Shown here: piece after piece, positions 1-9,096 of the stretch
Layout: each line of letters opens with the position of its first letter
Position numbering within the stretch: the first letter of the stretch is position 1
Assembly: GCF_002263515.1 (NCBI RefSeq)
Contig: NZ_CP022752.1
Location: 2,914,001 to 2,978,000, forward strand
DNA: 64,000 bases
Direction: 5' to 3'
Origin: Actinopolyspora erythraea
Lineage (GTDB): Bacteria > Actinomycetota > Actinomycetes > Mycobacteriales > Pseudonocardiaceae
Notes under the pieces: generated by a model
What the model was told of the DNA's origin: nothing
What the model saw: only the letters and a program-made list of their open reading frames with translations
The model's database searches: none
Program-made: the position numbers and the translations under genes

Positions 1-506
1 CCATTGATGCCCGCCGTGACGACGGCTCCCTCGACCAGCAGGAACACCGGTTCGACCACCGCCACGCCGGTGGCACGGACCCACTCGGCGAGCTGGTCGT
101 GGAACGCCTGCTTGTGCGCCCGGACCTCGGCCAGCACCGCCGCCGACGAGGAGCCGAGCTCACCGTGGGCATTGATCCAGGCACACCCTCGGAAGCCGGG
201 CTCGGCGAACCACTCGGCGAGCCAGTCGAAAACCGCGAGCACGCGCTCGCGCGGATCGGAGACCCGCTCCACGAACGTGGCCAGGCTGTCCCGCCACCGC
301 TGGTCGCGACGCCGGAGCATCGCCACCACCAGATCCTCCTTACCGGGGAAGAACCGGTAGATCCGCTTCAACGACAGCGTCGAGGCCGCACGCACCTCAT
401 CCATCCCGACCGCCTGGATACCTCGCTCGTAGAACAGCCGCTCCGCCGCGTCGAGCAGCGCGGCACGGTCCAGACGATCGCGTTCCTCGGTGAGCGGGGC
501 GGGCAT
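1..506 (-). CDS. TetR/AcrR-family transcriptional regulator (partial, C-terminus outside window)
   Basis: Translating the minus strand from the ATG at 506 gives an open frame of about 168 residues that runs off the left edge of the window. The N-terminus has the TetR helix-turn-helix ([15 protein letters not shown], then a recognition helix ending [14 protein letters not shown]). The following region ([25 protein letters not shown]) is the ligand-binding core of the subgroup that often regulates detoxification or redox genes. It diverges from the NTF2-like gene at 598, and the two operators between them suggest it represses both promoters. The C-terminal end and the inducer are not visible. 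It resembles the TetR at 38759 in having an [18 protein letters not shown] segment, so the two may be distant paralogues. Confidence 0.85.
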   Translation of the reverse strand, partial: MPAPLTEERDRLDRAALLDAAERLFYERGIQAVGMDEVRAASTLSLKRIYRFFPGKEDLVVAMLRRRDQRWRDSLATFVERVSDPRERVLAVFDWLAEWFAEPGFRGCAWINAHGELGSSSAAVLAEVRAHKQAFHDQLAEWVRATGVAVVEPVFLLVEGAVVTAGIN

Positions 507-524
507 CCACACCTCCTTGACTTC

Positions 525-577
525 GAGAACGATCGTTTTCTATCTTAGGTCACCATCGATGGAGAACGCACGTTCTC
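525..577. promoter_or_regulatory. Twin TetR operators (GAGAACG-N2-CGTTCTC)
   Basis: Positions 562-577 read GAGAACGCACGTTCTC, a perfect inverted repeat of 7-bp arms around 2 bp. Positions 525-540 read GAGAACGATCGTTTTC, the same element with one mismatch. Their centres are 37 bp apart. They fill the divergent gap between the TetR start (506) and the NTF2-like start (598). Two matching palindromes beside a divergent TetR gene are the usual arrangement for autoregulation plus control of the neighbour; binding is inferred. Confidence 0.7.
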
Positions 578-597
578 AACACGTGAGGAGCCCCACC

Positions 598-1059
598 ATG
601 CCGGAAGACCGCCCGCCGTACCCACCCTTCACCCGGGAAACGGCCCTGCGGAAGGTCCAGGCGGCCGAGGACGCCTGGAACACCCGCGATCCCCGACGGG
701 TCGCCACCGCCTACACACCGGACTCCACGTGGCGCAACCGGGACACGTTCCTGCGAGGACGGGAGGAAATCGTCACCTTCCTGACGCGGAAGTGGGAACG
801 CGAACTCGACTACGCACTCCGCAAGAACCTGTGGGGGTTCCACGAGAACCGGATCGCCGTCCGTTTCCAGTACGAGTGCCACGACGCGGCAGGACAGTGG
901 TGGCGCAGCTACGGCAACGAAATGTGGGAGTTCGACGAGAACGGCCTCATGCGGCGCCGGGAGGCCAGTATCAACGACGTCGCCATCGCGGAAACCGACC
1001 GACGCATCCACGGCCCCCGCTCCGGAGACGAACGCACCACCGAGCTCCCCCTCCGATAA
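598..1059 (+). CDS. NTF2-like / SnoaL-fold protein of the DUF1348 type
   Basis: A 153-residue protein starting at ATG 598 with GTGAGGAG just upstream. An upstream in-frame ATG at 559 is less likely because it lies at the operator. The sequence has the small cone-shaped NTF2-like fold pattern: an N-terminal helix ([24 protein letters not shown]), [10 protein letters not shown], the [19 protein letters not shown] helix, then beta strands ([39 protein letters not shown]). DUF1348 members have no firmly assigned reaction; related folds bind small hydrophobic ligands. It is probably the TetR target gene because of the shared operators. Confidence 0.85.
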   Translation: MPEDRPPYPPFTRETALRKVQAAEDAWNTRDPRRVATAYTPDSTWRNRDTFLRGREEIVTFLTRKWERELDYALRKNLWGFHENRIAVRFQYECHDAAGQWWRSYGNEMWEFDENGLMRRREASINDVAIAETDRRIHGPRSGDERTTELPLR

Positions 1060-1660
1060 TTCCCGTAAGGGCGCCACGCCGGGCTGACGGGGTACGGTAT
1101 CAGTACATTCTGGCGGTTCTCCCGGCGGAATTCCGGACTGTGGCCGACAGGAGTGTCCATTGTCATCCGTGAAGGTGGGAAGTGCCGCTCTGGCGGGGAC
1201 CGCATCACCATCACCGGAGCCATGAACGCCGTTGTGACCAGCCGCGAGTTCCCCGTCACGGATGTCGGCTCGAACGACGCCCCCCTCCCCGACGAGTCCG
1301 GCAGGATCACGCTGGGATGACCACGCGCTGGCCGGCTCTCTGCTCGCTCCGGGCCCACCTGTCGTCGCTTCCCGTCACCCGGCGACAGTCGACAGCAGCG
1401 TGGACGGTTCCGTGCTTCGGTCCACCACCGCCTCGTCGACCGGCGTTCCGGTGTCGGGAGCACCGCACGACCCCGCCGCACTACCCTGGAGACGTGTTCA
1501 CGGGAGCACGCGCGGCGGAAAGAGCCGGTGACGAGGCGAGTCGCTCGTACTGGTGTTTCCGACACCGGGTGCGCCGAAGCGGGTCCCGAGCCGACCGCCA
1601 ACCCGGCCGGAAAAGACCAGTAGAGTTTGCAAAAACCGCTTCAGTAGCGAGGAGACTTCG
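1060..1660. other. Intergenic region with a doubtful 55-codon frame
   Basis: About 600 bp without a convincing gene. The only coding-like stretch is GTG 1153 to TGA 1320 on the plus strand (55 aa, starting VSIVIREGGK). It lacks a properly spaced ribosome binding site and matches no family I recognise. Just before the LacI gene, 1632-1643 reads AAAACCGCTTCA, an 8-of-12 match to the regulon palindrome TTAAGCGCTTAA, which may be a weak autoregulatory site. Confidence 0.4.
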
Positions 1661-2686
1661 ATGCCGGGCAAACGACCGACCATCTCCGACATCGCCAGAG
1701 CAGCCGGGGTGTCGATCGGCGCGGTCTCCTATGCGCTCAACAACCGCCCCGGCGTCTCGGACGAGACCCGGCGTCGCATCCTCGACATCGCCGAACGCCT
1801 GGGATGGGCTCCCAGCAGCGTCGCACGCTCGCTGACCGGCGGCCAGACCAACGCGATAGGTCTCGTGGTGGACCGCCCCGCGCGGGTCCTCGGCATCGAG
1901 CCCTACTTCATGCAGCTCATCTCCGGCATCCAGGAGGCCCTCTCCGGCGGCCCCACCTCACTGCTGCTGCAGGTCACCGACAACACCGACGCCGAGCTCG
2001 CCACCTACCGGCAGTGGTCGGCGGAACAGCGGGTCGACGGCGTGCTGCTGGTGGACCTGCGGATCGAGGACCCCCGGACGGAGCTGGTCCACCAACTCGG
2101 CCTCCCGGCCGTGGTGCTGGGCGAACCCTCCGAGACCGACAACGTCCCCCGCGTGTGGACCGACGACGAGGTGGCGATCGTCGAGGTGGTCAAGTACCTG
2201 GCCAAGCTCGGACACCGGCGCATCACCCGAGTCGCCGGGCCGAGCGAGTTCCTGCACACCAGGACGCGCTCCAGGGCGTTCTCCGACGCGGCCGAACGTC
2301 TCGGCCTGGAGCAGGCGCACATCGTCACGGCCGACTACTCCGACGAGAGCGGGGCACGGATGACACGTCGAGCGCTCACCAGCGACGAACCGCCCAGCGC
2401 GCTGGTGTTCGACAACGACGTGATGGCCGTGGCGGCTCTGGGGGTCACCCAGGAGCTCGGGCTGTCGGTCCCCGAGGACGTGTCCCTGATCGCCTGGGAC
2501 GACTCCACGTTGTGCGAGCTGGTCCGGCCCGCGCTGTCCGCCGTTCGCCGTCCGATCGCCGAACGCGGCGCCACCGCCATCCGGATGTTGACGGACATCA
2601 TCGCGGGCGAAACGCCCCGCGACGCCAAGACTTCGGATCCCGAGCTGATCCCCCGGGCGAGCACCGGCCGGGCACCACACCACTGA
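1661..2686 (+). CDS. LacI/GalR-family repressor, probable regulator of the manno-oligosaccharide genes
   Basis: A 341-residue LacI-type regulator. The start is ATG 1661, preceded by GAGGAG at a good distance and immediately followed by the DNA-binding domain (TISDIARAAGVSIGAVSYAL, residues about 7-26, with hinge helix PSSVARSL). A periplasmic-binding-protein-like sensor domain follows (TNAIGLVVDRP, DGVLLVDLR, HRRITRVAGPSEF, PSALVFDNDVMAVAAL, DVSLIAWDD). Length and domain order are typical. It opens the carbohydrate region, and the palindrome TTAAGCGCTTAA recurs at the promoters of the AGE gene, the ABC operon, the GH27 gene and the GH5-pfkB operon. I infer that this protein binds it; the effector sugar is unknown. 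Confidence 0.9.
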   Translation: MPGKRPTISDIARAAGVSIGAVSYALNNRPGVSDETRRRILDIAERLGWAPSSVARSLTGGQTNAIGLVVDRPARVLGIEPYFMQLISGIQEALSGGPTSLLLQVTDNTDAELATYRQWSAEQRVDGVLLVDLRIEDPRTELVHQLGLPAVVLGEPSETDNVPRVWTDDEVAIVEVVKYLAKLGHRRITRVAGPSEFLHTRTRSRAFSDAAERLGLEQAHIVTADYSDESGARMTRRALTSDEPPSALVFDNDVMAVAALGVTQELGLSVPEDVSLIAWDDSTLCELVRPALSAVRRPIAERGATAIRMLTDIIAGETPRDAKTSDPELIPRASTGRAPHH

Positions 2687-3068
2687 CCTCCGCACCGGCG
2701 TCGAGCGACGACGTGCCGCGCCCCACGAACCGATCACGGCGAGCGCGTGGCGGGGGATGAGTCCCACCCGCCGCCCACCGGAGCGGAGCACGCACACCCG
2801 TGTCGACCGCTGATCGCGAGCCGAGCGGCGTACAGGGTTCAGCGTCCCTCTCCTCGGTGCCGCCCTCGGTGGCACCGCGTTGCCGCGGGCTCCGCGAGGT
2901 TGCTCGTGGGATCGCGGGGATGTCCCGAACCGGCGACCGGAGGGCGCCTGGGGTGGTTATCGTGCTCGCGTTCGCTGGACGCGGTCTCCCGGGAGTGGAG
3001 GTCCCGGGACGGGGGACGAGGAGGAACGCGGCGTCGGGGGCGCCGCAACGGCGACCCAGGACGCCTCC

Positions 3069-3097
3069 TTGACGGTTAAGCGTTTAAGTGATGTTCT
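3069..3097 (+). promoter_or_regulatory. Promoter with LacI operator upstream of the AGE isomerase gene
   Basis: A -35 box TTGACG (3069-3074) and a -10 box TGTTCT (3092-3097) are separated by 17 bp. The spacer holds the palindrome TTAAGCGTTTAA (3076-3087). The same layout occurs at 12094 and 17842. The rest of the gap from 2687 shows no gene. Confidence 0.65.
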
Positions 3098-3211
3098 GGC
3101 TCCACTCTTCCGAGGACGGGGAGGATCGTGGCCCGCCCGGTTGCGTCCCGCCCCGAAGCCCTCGGCGAACCACCACACCCGCGAACACCGCTGCCCGCCG
3201 GAGGACTCATC

Positions 3212-4471
3212 GTGATCCACTGGGACGCCCCCGACCACCACGACCGACTGGCCGACGAACGGCGCGGACTGCTGCGCTTCGCCGCCGCGTCCCGGGTTCC
3301 GGAAGGCGGATTCGGTTGGCTCGACACCGCGGGCCGACTCGTCCAGCGGCAACCGGTCGCGACGTGGATCACCGCGCGGATGACACACGTGTTCAGCCTG
3401 GCCGACGGCTTCGACGACACCGACACCGCGCCCCTGGCCGACCACGGCGTCGCGGCACTGCGCGAGCGGCTGTACGACCACGAGCACGGCGGCTGGTACT
3501 CCAGCACGGACGACGCCACGAAAGGCGCCTACGAGCACGCGTTCGTCGTCCTGGCAGCGAGCAGCGCCACCGCCGTCGAGCGCCCCGGAGCCGAGGAACT
3601 GCTGAGCCGGGCCCTGGAGACGGTCGAACAGCGCTTCTGGGACGAACACGTCGGACTGGCCCGCGAGAGCTGGGACCGCTCCTGGCTGGAAACCGAGCCC
3701 TACCGCGGCGCCAACAGCAACATGCACCTCGTCGAGGCGTTCCTCGCCGCCGGAGACGTCACCGGTGAACCCCTCTGGCATCGTCGTGCCCTGCGCATCG
3801 CCGACACCCTCGTCCACCACGTCACCGCCGCCCACGACTGGCGGCTGCCCGAACACTTCACCCCCGACTGGGAACCGGTCCTCGAGTACAACCGGGACCA
3901 GCCCGGACACCCGTTCCGGCCCCACGGCAGCACGGTCGGGCACTGGCTGGAATGGGCCCGGCTCCTGATCCAGCTCGAGGCCGCGCTCGGAGTGGAAGCT
4001 CCCGGTTGGCTGCTCGACGACGCCCGACGGCTCTTCGAGTCCGCCGTCACCCGGGGCTGGAACGCCGACGGCCACCCCGGTTTCGTCTACACCCTCGACT
4101 GGCACGACCGTCCGCAGGTCAGCGCCCGCATGCACTGGGTCGCAGCCGAAGCCGTCCTCACCGCGAACGCGCTGCACCAGCGCACCGGAGAACACCGCTA
4201 CGTCCGCTGGTACGACACGTTCTGGGAATACGCCCGCACCCACCACGTCGACACCGAGCACGGCAGTTGGCACCACGAACTCACCCCGGAGGGTCAGGTG
4301 TCCAGCACCGTCTGGTCCGGGAAACCCGACGTTTACCACGCCTACCAGACCGCCTTGCTGCCCGCGCTGCCGCTGGCGCCCGCCCCGGCCGTGCTCGCCC
4401 GGCGGAGGAGACACAACGAGGATTCCCCGAGCGACCGGTCGCTCGGCCGAGTCGGTCACACCGGAGCGTGA
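3212..4471 (+). CDS. AGE-family sugar isomerase/epimerase (mannose isomerase-like)
   Basis: An N-acylglucosamine 2-epimerase superfamily protein, an (alpha/alpha)6 barrel of 419 residues. I chose GTG 3212 because GGAGGA sits 6 nt before it and the family homology begins soon after. GTG 3128, also with a Shine-Dalgarno-like sequence, would add 28 proline-rich residues. Visible family features include GGFGWLD, WITARMTHVFSLA, the His-containing segments TKGAYEHAFVVL, LPEHFTPDW, HGSTVGHWLEWARLL and GSWHHEL, and a C-terminal KPDVYHAYQT. The order GFGWLD...TWITARM is closer to YihS-like aldose-ketose isomerases than to GlcNAc epimerases. Mannose-to-fructose isomerisation fits the mannanase context and the PfkB kinase at 14412, but cellobiose/mannobiose 2-epimerase activity is possible. 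Confidence 0.82.
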   Translation: MIHWDAPDHHDRLADERRGLLRFAAASRVPEGGFGWLDTAGRLVQRQPVATWITARMTHVFSLADGFDDTDTAPLADHGVAALRERLYDHEHGGWYSSTDDATKGAYEHAFVVLAASSATAVERPGAEELLSRALETVEQRFWDEHVGLARESWDRSWLETEPYRGANSNMHLVEAFLAAGDVTGEPLWHRRALRIADTLVHHVTAAHDWRLPEHFTPDWEPVLEYNRDQPGHPFRPHGSTVGHWLEWARLLIQLEAALGVEAPGWLLDDARRLFESAVTRGWNADGHPGFVYTLDWHDRPQVSARMHWVAAEAVLTANALHQRTGEHRYVRWYDTFWEYARTHHVDTEHGSWHHELTPEGQVSSTVWSGKPDVYHAYQTALLPALPLAPAPAVLARRRRHNEDSPSDRSLGRVGHTGA

Positions 4472-4507
4472 GGCCACGGCTCACCACGTCGGGGAACACC
4501 TCCGGGT

Positions 4508-4543
4508 GAGGACCGCTGAGGCCGCGCGGCCTCAGCGGTCCTC
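4508..4543. terminator. Bidirectional terminator (36-bp perfect palindrome)
   Basis: The 36 bases from GAGGACCGCTGAGGCC to its exact complement form a perfect inverted repeat. It lies between the stop codons of the convergent AGE (4471) and GH1 (4563) genes. There is no T-tract, as usual in actinomycetes. Confidence 0.75.
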
Positions 4544-4562
4544 GCCCGTCACCGAACGGGAC

Positions 4563-5975
4563 TCACCGCAACACGTTCTCGGAGATCACCCGGGCGTAGC
4601 GGTACGCGCTCCGCTTCGGGGTGCGCCGCTGGGTGCCGTAATCGACGTGCACCAGCCCGAAGCGCTTGGCATACCCCTCGGCCCACTCGAAGTTGTCCAG
4701 CAAGGACCAGTAGAAGTACCCGCGCAGGTCGACCCCCTGCTCCAGGGCGCGGTGCGCCGCCCTCAGGTGGGACTCGAGGAACTCGGTCCGCTCGACGTCG
4801 TCCACACCGGAATCGGTGACCACGTCCGGGTAGGCGGCACCGTTCTCGGTCACGTACAACGGCAGCCCGGGATATCTCCGGTGCAGCTCGACCAGCAGCT
4901 CGGTCAACCCCTCCGGGACCACTTCCCAGCCCATGTCGGTGCGGGGCAACCCGCGGCCGGGAAAGCTCACGTGCTCCGCGCCCACCCAGGGCGAGGGCCG
5001 CCCGGATCCCTCGTCCGGACGGCCGGAGACGTTGTGGTCGTGGTAGTAGTTGACCCCGAGCAGGTCCGTCCCGGCGGAGATCCGTGCCACGTCGCCGTCC
5101 TCGACGACCTCGTCCAAGCCGAACGGCTCCAGATCGGCCACCAGGTCCGGCGGGTAGGCACCGCGCAGCAACGGCTCCAGGAAGAAGCGGTTCTGCAGAG
5201 CGTCCACCCGGCGGGCGGCTTCCACATCGGCCTCGTCCTCCGGATCGTTCGCCCGCACCGGGAACAGGTTCAGCGTGATCCCCGCGGCGGCCCGAGGGGC
5301 GTGCTCCCGGATGGCCGCACGCCCCTGCCCGTGGGCGAGCAGCATGTGGTGCCCGGCCGCCACGGCGGCGCGGGGCTCGGTCCGCCCCGGCGCGTGCACG
5401 CCCGCGGCGTATCCCAGGAAGGCCGCGCACCAGGGCTCGTTGAACGTCGTCCAGTTCCACACCCGGTCCCCGAGCCTGCCCAGCACGCTGTCGGCGTACT
5501 CGGCGAAACGGTGAACGGTGTCCCGGTTCGCCCAGCCACCTCGGTCCTCCAGCTCCTGCGGCAGGTCCCAGTGGTAGAGGGTCGGCCACGGCGCGATGCC
5601 GTGCCGCAGCAACTCGTCGACGAGCCGGTCGTAGAAGTCGAGCCCCGCCTCGTTGACGACGCGGCCGCCGGCTCGCACCCGGGGCCAGGCGACCGAGAAG
5701 CGGTACGCCCGCAGCCCCAGCTCGGCCATCATCCGGACGTCGTCACTCATCCGCCGGTAGTGATCCGCCGCGGGTTCACCGGTGTCCCCGCCCGCCACGG
5801 CACCGGGCCGGGCGCAGAAGGTGTCCCAGATGGACCTCCCCCGTCCGTCCGCGGTGGTGGACCCTTCGACCTGGAAAGAGGCCGTGGCAGCACCCCAGAC
5901 GAAGCCGTCCGGGAACAGGGCGGGCGGGTTCACCTCACCCGTGCTCGCGGTTCGGCCTCGCTCGCCCTGTCTCAT
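4563..5975 (-). CDS. GH1 beta-glycosidase (beta-glucosidase/beta-mannosidase)
   Basis: A 470-residue family GH1 TIM-barrel enzyme without signal peptide, so cytoplasmic. It begins FPDGFVWGAATASFQVEGS. The acid/base Glu is in TFNEPW (E180) and the nucleophile Glu in YVTENG (E377). The sugar-binding C-terminal segment is YFYWSLLDNFEWAEGYAKRFG. It is the last gene of the minus-strand unit headed by the ABC binding protein, 109 bp after the second ATPase, and ends at the palindromic terminator. GH1 sequences do not separate beta-glucosidase from beta-mannosidase reliably; the neighbours favour removal of mannosyl or glucosyl units from imported oligosaccharides. Confidence 0.92.
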   Translation of the reverse strand: MRQGERGRTASTGEVNPPALFPDGFVWGAATASFQVEGSTTADGRGRSIWDTFCARPGAVAGGDTGEPAADHYRRMSDDVRMMAELGLRAYRFSVAWPRVRAGGRVVNEAGLDFYDRLVDELLRHGIAPWPTLYHWDLPQELEDRGGWANRDTVHRFAEYADSVLGRLGDRVWNWTTFNEPWCAAFLGYAAGVHAPGRTEPRAAVAAGHHMLLAHGQGRAAIREHAPRAAAGITLNLFPVRANDPEDEADVEAARRVDALQNRFFLEPLLRGAYPPDLVADLEPFGLDEVVEDGDVARISAGTDLLGVNYYHDHNVSGRPDEGSGRPSPWVGAEHVSFPGRGLPRTDMGWEVVPEGLTELLVELHRRYPGLPLYVTENGAAYPDVVTDSGVDDVERTEFLESHLRAAHRALEQGVDLRGYFYWSLLDNFEWAEGYAKRFGLVHVDYGTQRRTPKRSAYRYARVISENVLR

Positions 5976-6084
5976 GGAGACCCTCGACTCCCGTCTCGTG
6001 TGGGTGTGTACCGGCGAAGTGGAGCCCAGTGGGGGCGACCACCGGTGCCGAACGCCCCCGCACCTCGTGGCAGCGGCGCTCCCG

Positions 6085-7065
6085 TCACTCGCTCCCCTCC
6101 TCGGCGGAGGACTCGTAGAGCCAGCAACGCGCCGTGTGCCCGTCCCCGAGGGGGAACTCGGGAGGTTGCCGCTCGCACTTCGGCATCGCGTGCGGACACC
6201 GGGCCCGGAAGGGGCACCCCTCGGTCCCGGCAGAGACCTCGACGGAAGGGCGTTCGGGGAGCGACAGCGCCGCGGAGCTCCCGCCCGGATCCGGGGCCGA
6301 GTCCCTGAGCAGTTGGGTGTAGGGGTGCCGCGGTCGCGGGATCACCTCGTCGCTGCCGCCGCGCTCGACCACCTGCCCCCGGTACATCACCAGCACCTGC
6401 TCGGAGAAGTGCCTCGCGGTGGCCAGGTCGTGCGTGATGTAGAGGACCGCCAGGTCCTCCTCACGCTTGAGCCGGTCGATCAGGTTGAGTATGTCCAGCC
6501 GGATCGACACGTCCAGCATCGAGACCGGCTCGTCCGCGAGCAGCACGCGAGGACCGGGCGCCAGCGCCCGGGCGATCGCCACCCGTTGACGCTGCCCGCC
6601 CGAGAGCTCGTGCGGCTGTTTGGCGACCACCCGCTCCGGCGGGTCCAGCGCCACTCGCCCGAGCAGCCCCTCGACCCGCTCGTCGACGGCGGAGCGGGTC
6701 AACGTCCCGCCGTGCAGCCGCACGGGCCTGCTCAGGTGGTGCCCCACCGTGTGAAAAGGGTTCAGCGAGGCGAACGGGTCCTGGAAGACCATCTGCACCT
6801 TCCGCCGGTAGTCCCGCGTGGCCCTCCGACCGGCGGCGAGCCGTTCACCCTCCAGCGACACCTGCCCCGAGGTGGGCGGCAGCAACCGCGCGAGCATCCG
6901 GGCCACCGTCGACTTGCCGCTGCCGCTCTCCCCCACCAGCGCCACCGTGCGACCGGCCGCGAGCCCGAACGAGACCTCGTCGACGGCGCGCAGCTTCCGC
7001 TGTTTCCGGCCACCCTCGCGCAACCGGAATTCCTTGGTCAGGTCACGGACCTCGAAAGTAGTCAC
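6085..7065 (-). CDS. ABC transporter ATP-binding protein (OppF/DppF type)
   Basis: A 326-residue nucleotide-binding subunit of the oligopeptide/oligosaccharide (Opp/Dpp) class. The start GTG at 7065 overlaps the stop of the preceding ATPase gene (GTGA, 7062-7065). It has Walker A GESGSGKST, Q-loop MVFQDPF, signature LSGGQRQRVAIARAL, Walker B VLLADEP followed by VSMLDVSIR, and the H-loop ITHDL. The C-terminal oligopeptide-transporter extension with GCPFRARCPHAMPKCER carries cysteines typical of the OppD/F iron-sulphur-like motif. It pairs with the second ATPase and the two permeases encoded upstream. Confidence 0.92.
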   Translation of the reverse strand: MTTFEVRDLTKEFRLREGGRKQRKLRAVDEVSFGLAAGRTVALVGESGSGKSTVARMLARLLPPTSGQVSLEGERLAAGRRATRDYRRKVQMVFQDPFASLNPFHTVGHHLSRPVRLHGGTLTRSAVDERVEGLLGRVALDPPERVVAKQPHELSGGQRQRVAIARALAPGPRVLLADEPVSMLDVSIRLDILNLIDRLKREEDLAVLYITHDLATARHFSEQVLVMYRGQVVERGGSDEVIPRPRHPYTQLLRDSAPDPGGSSAALSLPERPSVEVSAGTEGCPFRARCPHAMPKCERQPPEFPLGDGHTARCWLYESSAEEGSE

Positions 7066-8162
7066 AGGTTCACCTCGGTTCTCTCGGTCGGGTGGAACTC
7101 CCCGCGCAGCAGCGAGGCCGGTGTCCCGCTCCCGTACTTGTGGGGGTCGTACGCGTGGCAGGCCACGCGCTCGTGCGCCCCCGCGGGGCTGTCCACGTGC
7201 GACACCAGCGGTGGCCGCTCGTCCGCGCAGACCGCCCGGCGGTGGGGGCAGCGCTCGGCGAAGGCGCACCTGTCCAGCGGGTCGGCCAGGTTCGGGGTGT
7301 GACCGGGTATGCCGTGCAGCGCCCCGCGCTCACCGGTGATGCCGGGGAACGAGTTGAGCAGTCCCACGGTGTAGGGGTGCGAGGGAGCGCGACGCAGCCG
7401 CTCCGTGCTGCCCTCCTCCACCACCCGGCCCGCGTACATGATCGCGATGCGGTCGCTGATCTCCAGCAACAGCGACACGTCGTGGGTGATGAACACGACC
7501 GCGAATCCGAGTTCGGCACGCAGCCGGGTGATCTCGGCCAGGATCTCGCGCTGCACCACCACGTCCAGCGCCGTGGTGGGCTCGTCCATTACGAGCACGT
7601 CCGGGCGCAGCGCCAGCGACATCGCGATCATCACGCGCTGACGCATCCCGCCGGAGAGCTCGTGCGGGTAGCTGGAGAGCCTGCGCGGATCCACTCCGAC
7701 CAGTTCGAGCAGCTCCGCGCAACGCTTCCTGCGCTCGTGCTTGCCGGTGCCGGGCTCGTGGGCGGCGATGACGTCCTCGAGCTGGGTGCGCACGTTCAAC
7801 ACCGGGTTCAACGCGTTCATCGCACCCTGGAAGACCATGGCCAGTTTGTTCCACCGGAACTCGCGCAGCGCCCTGCCCCGCAGCCCCGTCACGTCGATGT
7901 CGCCGCCGGGATCGTGGAAGGTGACGCTGCCCGCGACGACACTGGCGGGTGGCCGCAGTAGCCGGTTGACCGCGTAGGCCAGGGTGGACTTGCCGCAGCC
8001 GCTCTCACCGGCCAGGCCGAGTATCTCCCCCCTGCCGAGGACGAGGTCGACGTCGCGGACCGCGTGCACGGGGTGTTCCGCCTCGTAGTCGACGCTGAGC
8101 CCGCTCACGGTGAGCACCGGGCGCTGTCCGGGATTCGGGTGCTGTTTCGCTGGACTGTTCAT
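7062..8162 (-). CDS. ABC transporter ATP-binding protein (OppD/DppD type)
   Basis: A 366-residue ATPase. The start is ATG 8162, which shares ATGA with the stop of the permease gene. It shows Walker A GESGCGKST, Q-loop MVFQGAMNALNPV, signature LSGGMRQRVMIAMSLAL, Walker B VLVMDEPTTALD, and H-loop ITHDVSLL. The C-terminal domain contains CAFAERCPHRRAVC, the cysteine pattern of OppD/OppF. The two overlaps indicate translational coupling across the transporter. Opp-type importers in actinomycetes also carry cello- and manno-oligosaccharides, which is the likely cargo here given the glycosidase neighbours. Confidence 0.92.
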   Translation of the reverse strand: MNSPAKQHPNPGQRPVLTVSGLSVDYEAEHPVHAVRDVDLVLGRGEILGLAGESGCGKSTLAYAVNRLLRPPASVVAGSVTFHDPGGDIDVTGLRGRALREFRWNKLAMVFQGAMNALNPVLNVRTQLEDVIAAHEPGTGKHERRKRCAELLELVGVDPRRLSSYPHELSGGMRQRVMIAMSLALRPDVLVMDEPTTALDVVVQREILAEITRLRAELGFAVVFITHDVSLLLEISDRIAIMYAGRVVEEGSTERLRRAPSHPYTVGLLNSFPGITGERGALHGIPGHTPNLADPLDRCAFAERCPHRRAVCADERPPLVSHVDSPAGAHERVACHAYDPHKYGSGTPASLLRGEFHPTERTEVNL

Positions 8163-9091
8163 CGGGAGGCCTTCCGCTGACGTGTCGCGCTGCGCAGGTT
8201 CGGGTCGATGATCTCGTCGATGGCGAAGTTGATCAGGGAGAGACCGCAGCCGAAGACGGCCATCAGCAGCCCCGGTGGGATGAACCACCACCAGGCCCCG
8301 AGGATCAACGCTTGGGCGTTCTGCGCGTAGTACAGCAGCGTTCCCCAGGTCAGGCTTCCGAAACCCGCCAGGCCGAGGAACGCCAGTCCCGCCTCGGTGA
8401 GCACTGCGAAGATGACGGCGAACACGAACTGTGCGGCCACCACGGGCAGCAGGTTGGGGAGGATCTCGACGCAGACGATGCGCCAGGAGCGCTCCCCGGA
8501 CGCCTTGGCCGCTGTGACGTAGTCGCGCTCCCGGACCGACCGGGCCTGGGCCCGCAGCACCCGGGTGGGGGCGGCCCAGGTGGTCATGGCGATGACCAGG
8601 ATGGTGACCAGCAACCCCCCGCCGTCCAGGTAGTTGGCGATCACGATCGCCAGGGGCAGGCTGGGAACGACGAGGACGACGTTGGTGACCAGGGAGAAAG
8701 TCTCGTCGGTCTTGCCACCCACGTACCCGCCGACGACGCCCACCAGGATCGAGACCAGCGTGGCGATCGCACCGACGACCAGGCCGACCAGTACGGACCC
8801 CCGGGTGGCCAGGGTGAGCTGCGCCAGCATGTCCTGCCCGGTCTCGGTGGTGCCCAGCCAGTGCGCACCGCTCGGCGGCCGCAGGACCGCACCGCTGACC
8901 GCGTGCGGATCACCGGTGAGCAACGGGCCGACCGCCCCCACCAGGCCGATGGCGAGCACGATCCCGAGACCGGTGCGCAGCTTCGCCGATCTCGGCAGCC
9001 GCCATCCGGCAACGGGACGTTTCCTCCTCGCCGGAGGTCGCGCTCCTGGAGCCCGCGCCGTCTCCTCCGCGGTGTGGTTGTCCACTGTCAT
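8159..9091 (-). CDS. ABC transporter permease (DppC/OppC type)
   Basis: A 310-residue inner-membrane permease starting at ATG 9091, 5 bp after the other permease stops. It has the N-terminal OppC-like segment before the first membrane helix (LRTGLGIVLAIGLVGAVGPLL), the HWLGTTETGQDMLAQL sequence typical of DppC proteins, several further hydrophobic helices, and the cytoplasmic EAA loop (YVTAAKASGERSWRIVCVEILPN). It should form the heterodimeric channel with the next upstream gene product. Confidence 0.9.
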   Translation of the reverse strand: MTVDNHTAEETARAPGARPPARRKRPVAGWRLPRSAKLRTGLGIVLAIGLVGAVGPLLTGDPHAVSGAVLRPPSGAHWLGTTETGQDMLAQLTLATRGSVLVGLVVGAIATLVSILVGVVGGYVGGKTDETFSLVTNVVLVVPSLPLAIVIANYLDGGGLLVTILVIAMTTWAAPTRVLRAQARSVRERDYVTAAKASGERSWRIVCVEILPNLLPVVAAQFVFAVIFAVLTEAGLAFLGLAGFGSLTWGTLLYYAQNAQALILGAWWWFIPPGLLMAVFGCGLSLINFAIDEIIDPNLRSATRQRKASR

Positions 9092-9096
9092 GGGTT

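Noticed and set aside
1153..1320. 55-codon frame starting GTG 1153
   Set aside because: No ribosome binding site at a usable distance and no family similarity; kept only as a note in the intergenic entry.
4506..6308. 600-codon plus-strand frame opposite GH1 and the ABC ATPase
   Set aside because: Antisense shadow of clear GH1 and ABC genes; low-complexity Arg/Pro/Gly composition and no domain.
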